Of a stretch of 64,000 nt of DNA, positions 63,836 to 64,000 are shown one piece after another; the stretch's first letter is position 1, and each line of letters opens with the position of its first letter. The notes under the pieces are model-generated. The model saw only the letters and a program-made list of their open reading frames with translations. It was not told where the DNA came from and made no database searches. Position numbers and translations under genes: made by a program. This stretch comes from Delphinus delphis (Eukaryota; Chordata; Mammalia; Artiodactyla; Delphinidae). Where the stretch lies: assembly GCF_949987515.2 (NCBI RefSeq), contig NC_082683.1, positions 123,404,582 through 123,468,581 of the forward strand, read 5' to 3'.

Positions 63836-64000
63836 AATTAGAGTTTTCAGCCCTTTAGGCTCTTTCAAAATTATAAATAAACTTTAGTTGGTGACAATAT
63901 AGTGCTGTAATTAAGGGTAAAAAGCTCAGTTAAGGGATGCGCTTTCTCCATCTGGGTTGTGGGAAAACTCAGTACATTTGATGTGTTGTTTGGCTTCTCT

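Larger units (their letters stand above)
61279..64000 (+). other. Intron continuing beyond the window
   Basis: It starts with a poly-T run (about 61305-61333) and holds three SINEs and an A-rich block. About 61660-62190 and 62540-63600 are unique. An 87-codon frame at 63059-63322 lacks splice sites and homology I could recognise, so it is not called. Confidence 0.6.

Overview
The window is mammalian nuclear DNA and most likely from a toothed whale or another cetacean. About ten tRNA-derived SINEs of the CHR type (GC-rich head, A tail, motif 'ccctggtggcgcagtggtt') sit beside L1 elements with cetartiodactyl-type 3' ends. No ruminant Bov-B LINE was recognised. The only gene I can support is POU2F1 (Oct-1), on the plus strand. 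It appears as 13 consecutive internal coding exons between 17222 and 61278, together 1869 bases or 623 codons. All splice phases agree, there is no frameshift or premature stop, and every junction is GT-AG. The first coding segment (about 19 residues), the promoter, the last about 100 residues and the 3' UTR lie outside the window.

Layout. 1-17221 is upstream intron: the 5' UTR of a minus-strand L1 cut by the window edge, SINEs, several L1 fragments, and a long ancient L1. 17222-26772 holds six exons for the glutamine-rich N-terminal activation region, with unusually repeat-poor introns carrying candidate regulatory elements. 26773-32126 is an intron filled by old LINEs. 32130-39893 holds the DNA-binding core, with the POU-specific domain split over two exons and the POU homeodomain over two more. 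41321-41426 begins the Ser/Thr/Ala-rich C-terminal region. 41427-60074 is an 18.6 kb intron packed with L1, SINE, LTR and chimeric retrocopies. 60075-61278 holds two more C-terminal exons, and 61279-64000 is intron.

The most interesting structures are retroposition products readable from their target-site duplications (TSDs). They are a U6 snRNA-L1 chimera, two or three L1 insertions that seem to carry 3'-transduced flanking DNA, an mRNA 3'-end retrocopy inside an old L1, and a site with three copies of one target duplication. On the gene side there is a tandem NAGNAG acceptor before the POU-specific domain, a perfect octamer (ATGCAAAT, the Oct-1 site itself) in a repeat-free intron block, and a perfect 14-bp homeobox-type palindrome. 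I see no prokaryote-type system, CRISPR array, tRNA or rRNA gene, and no second protein-coding gene.
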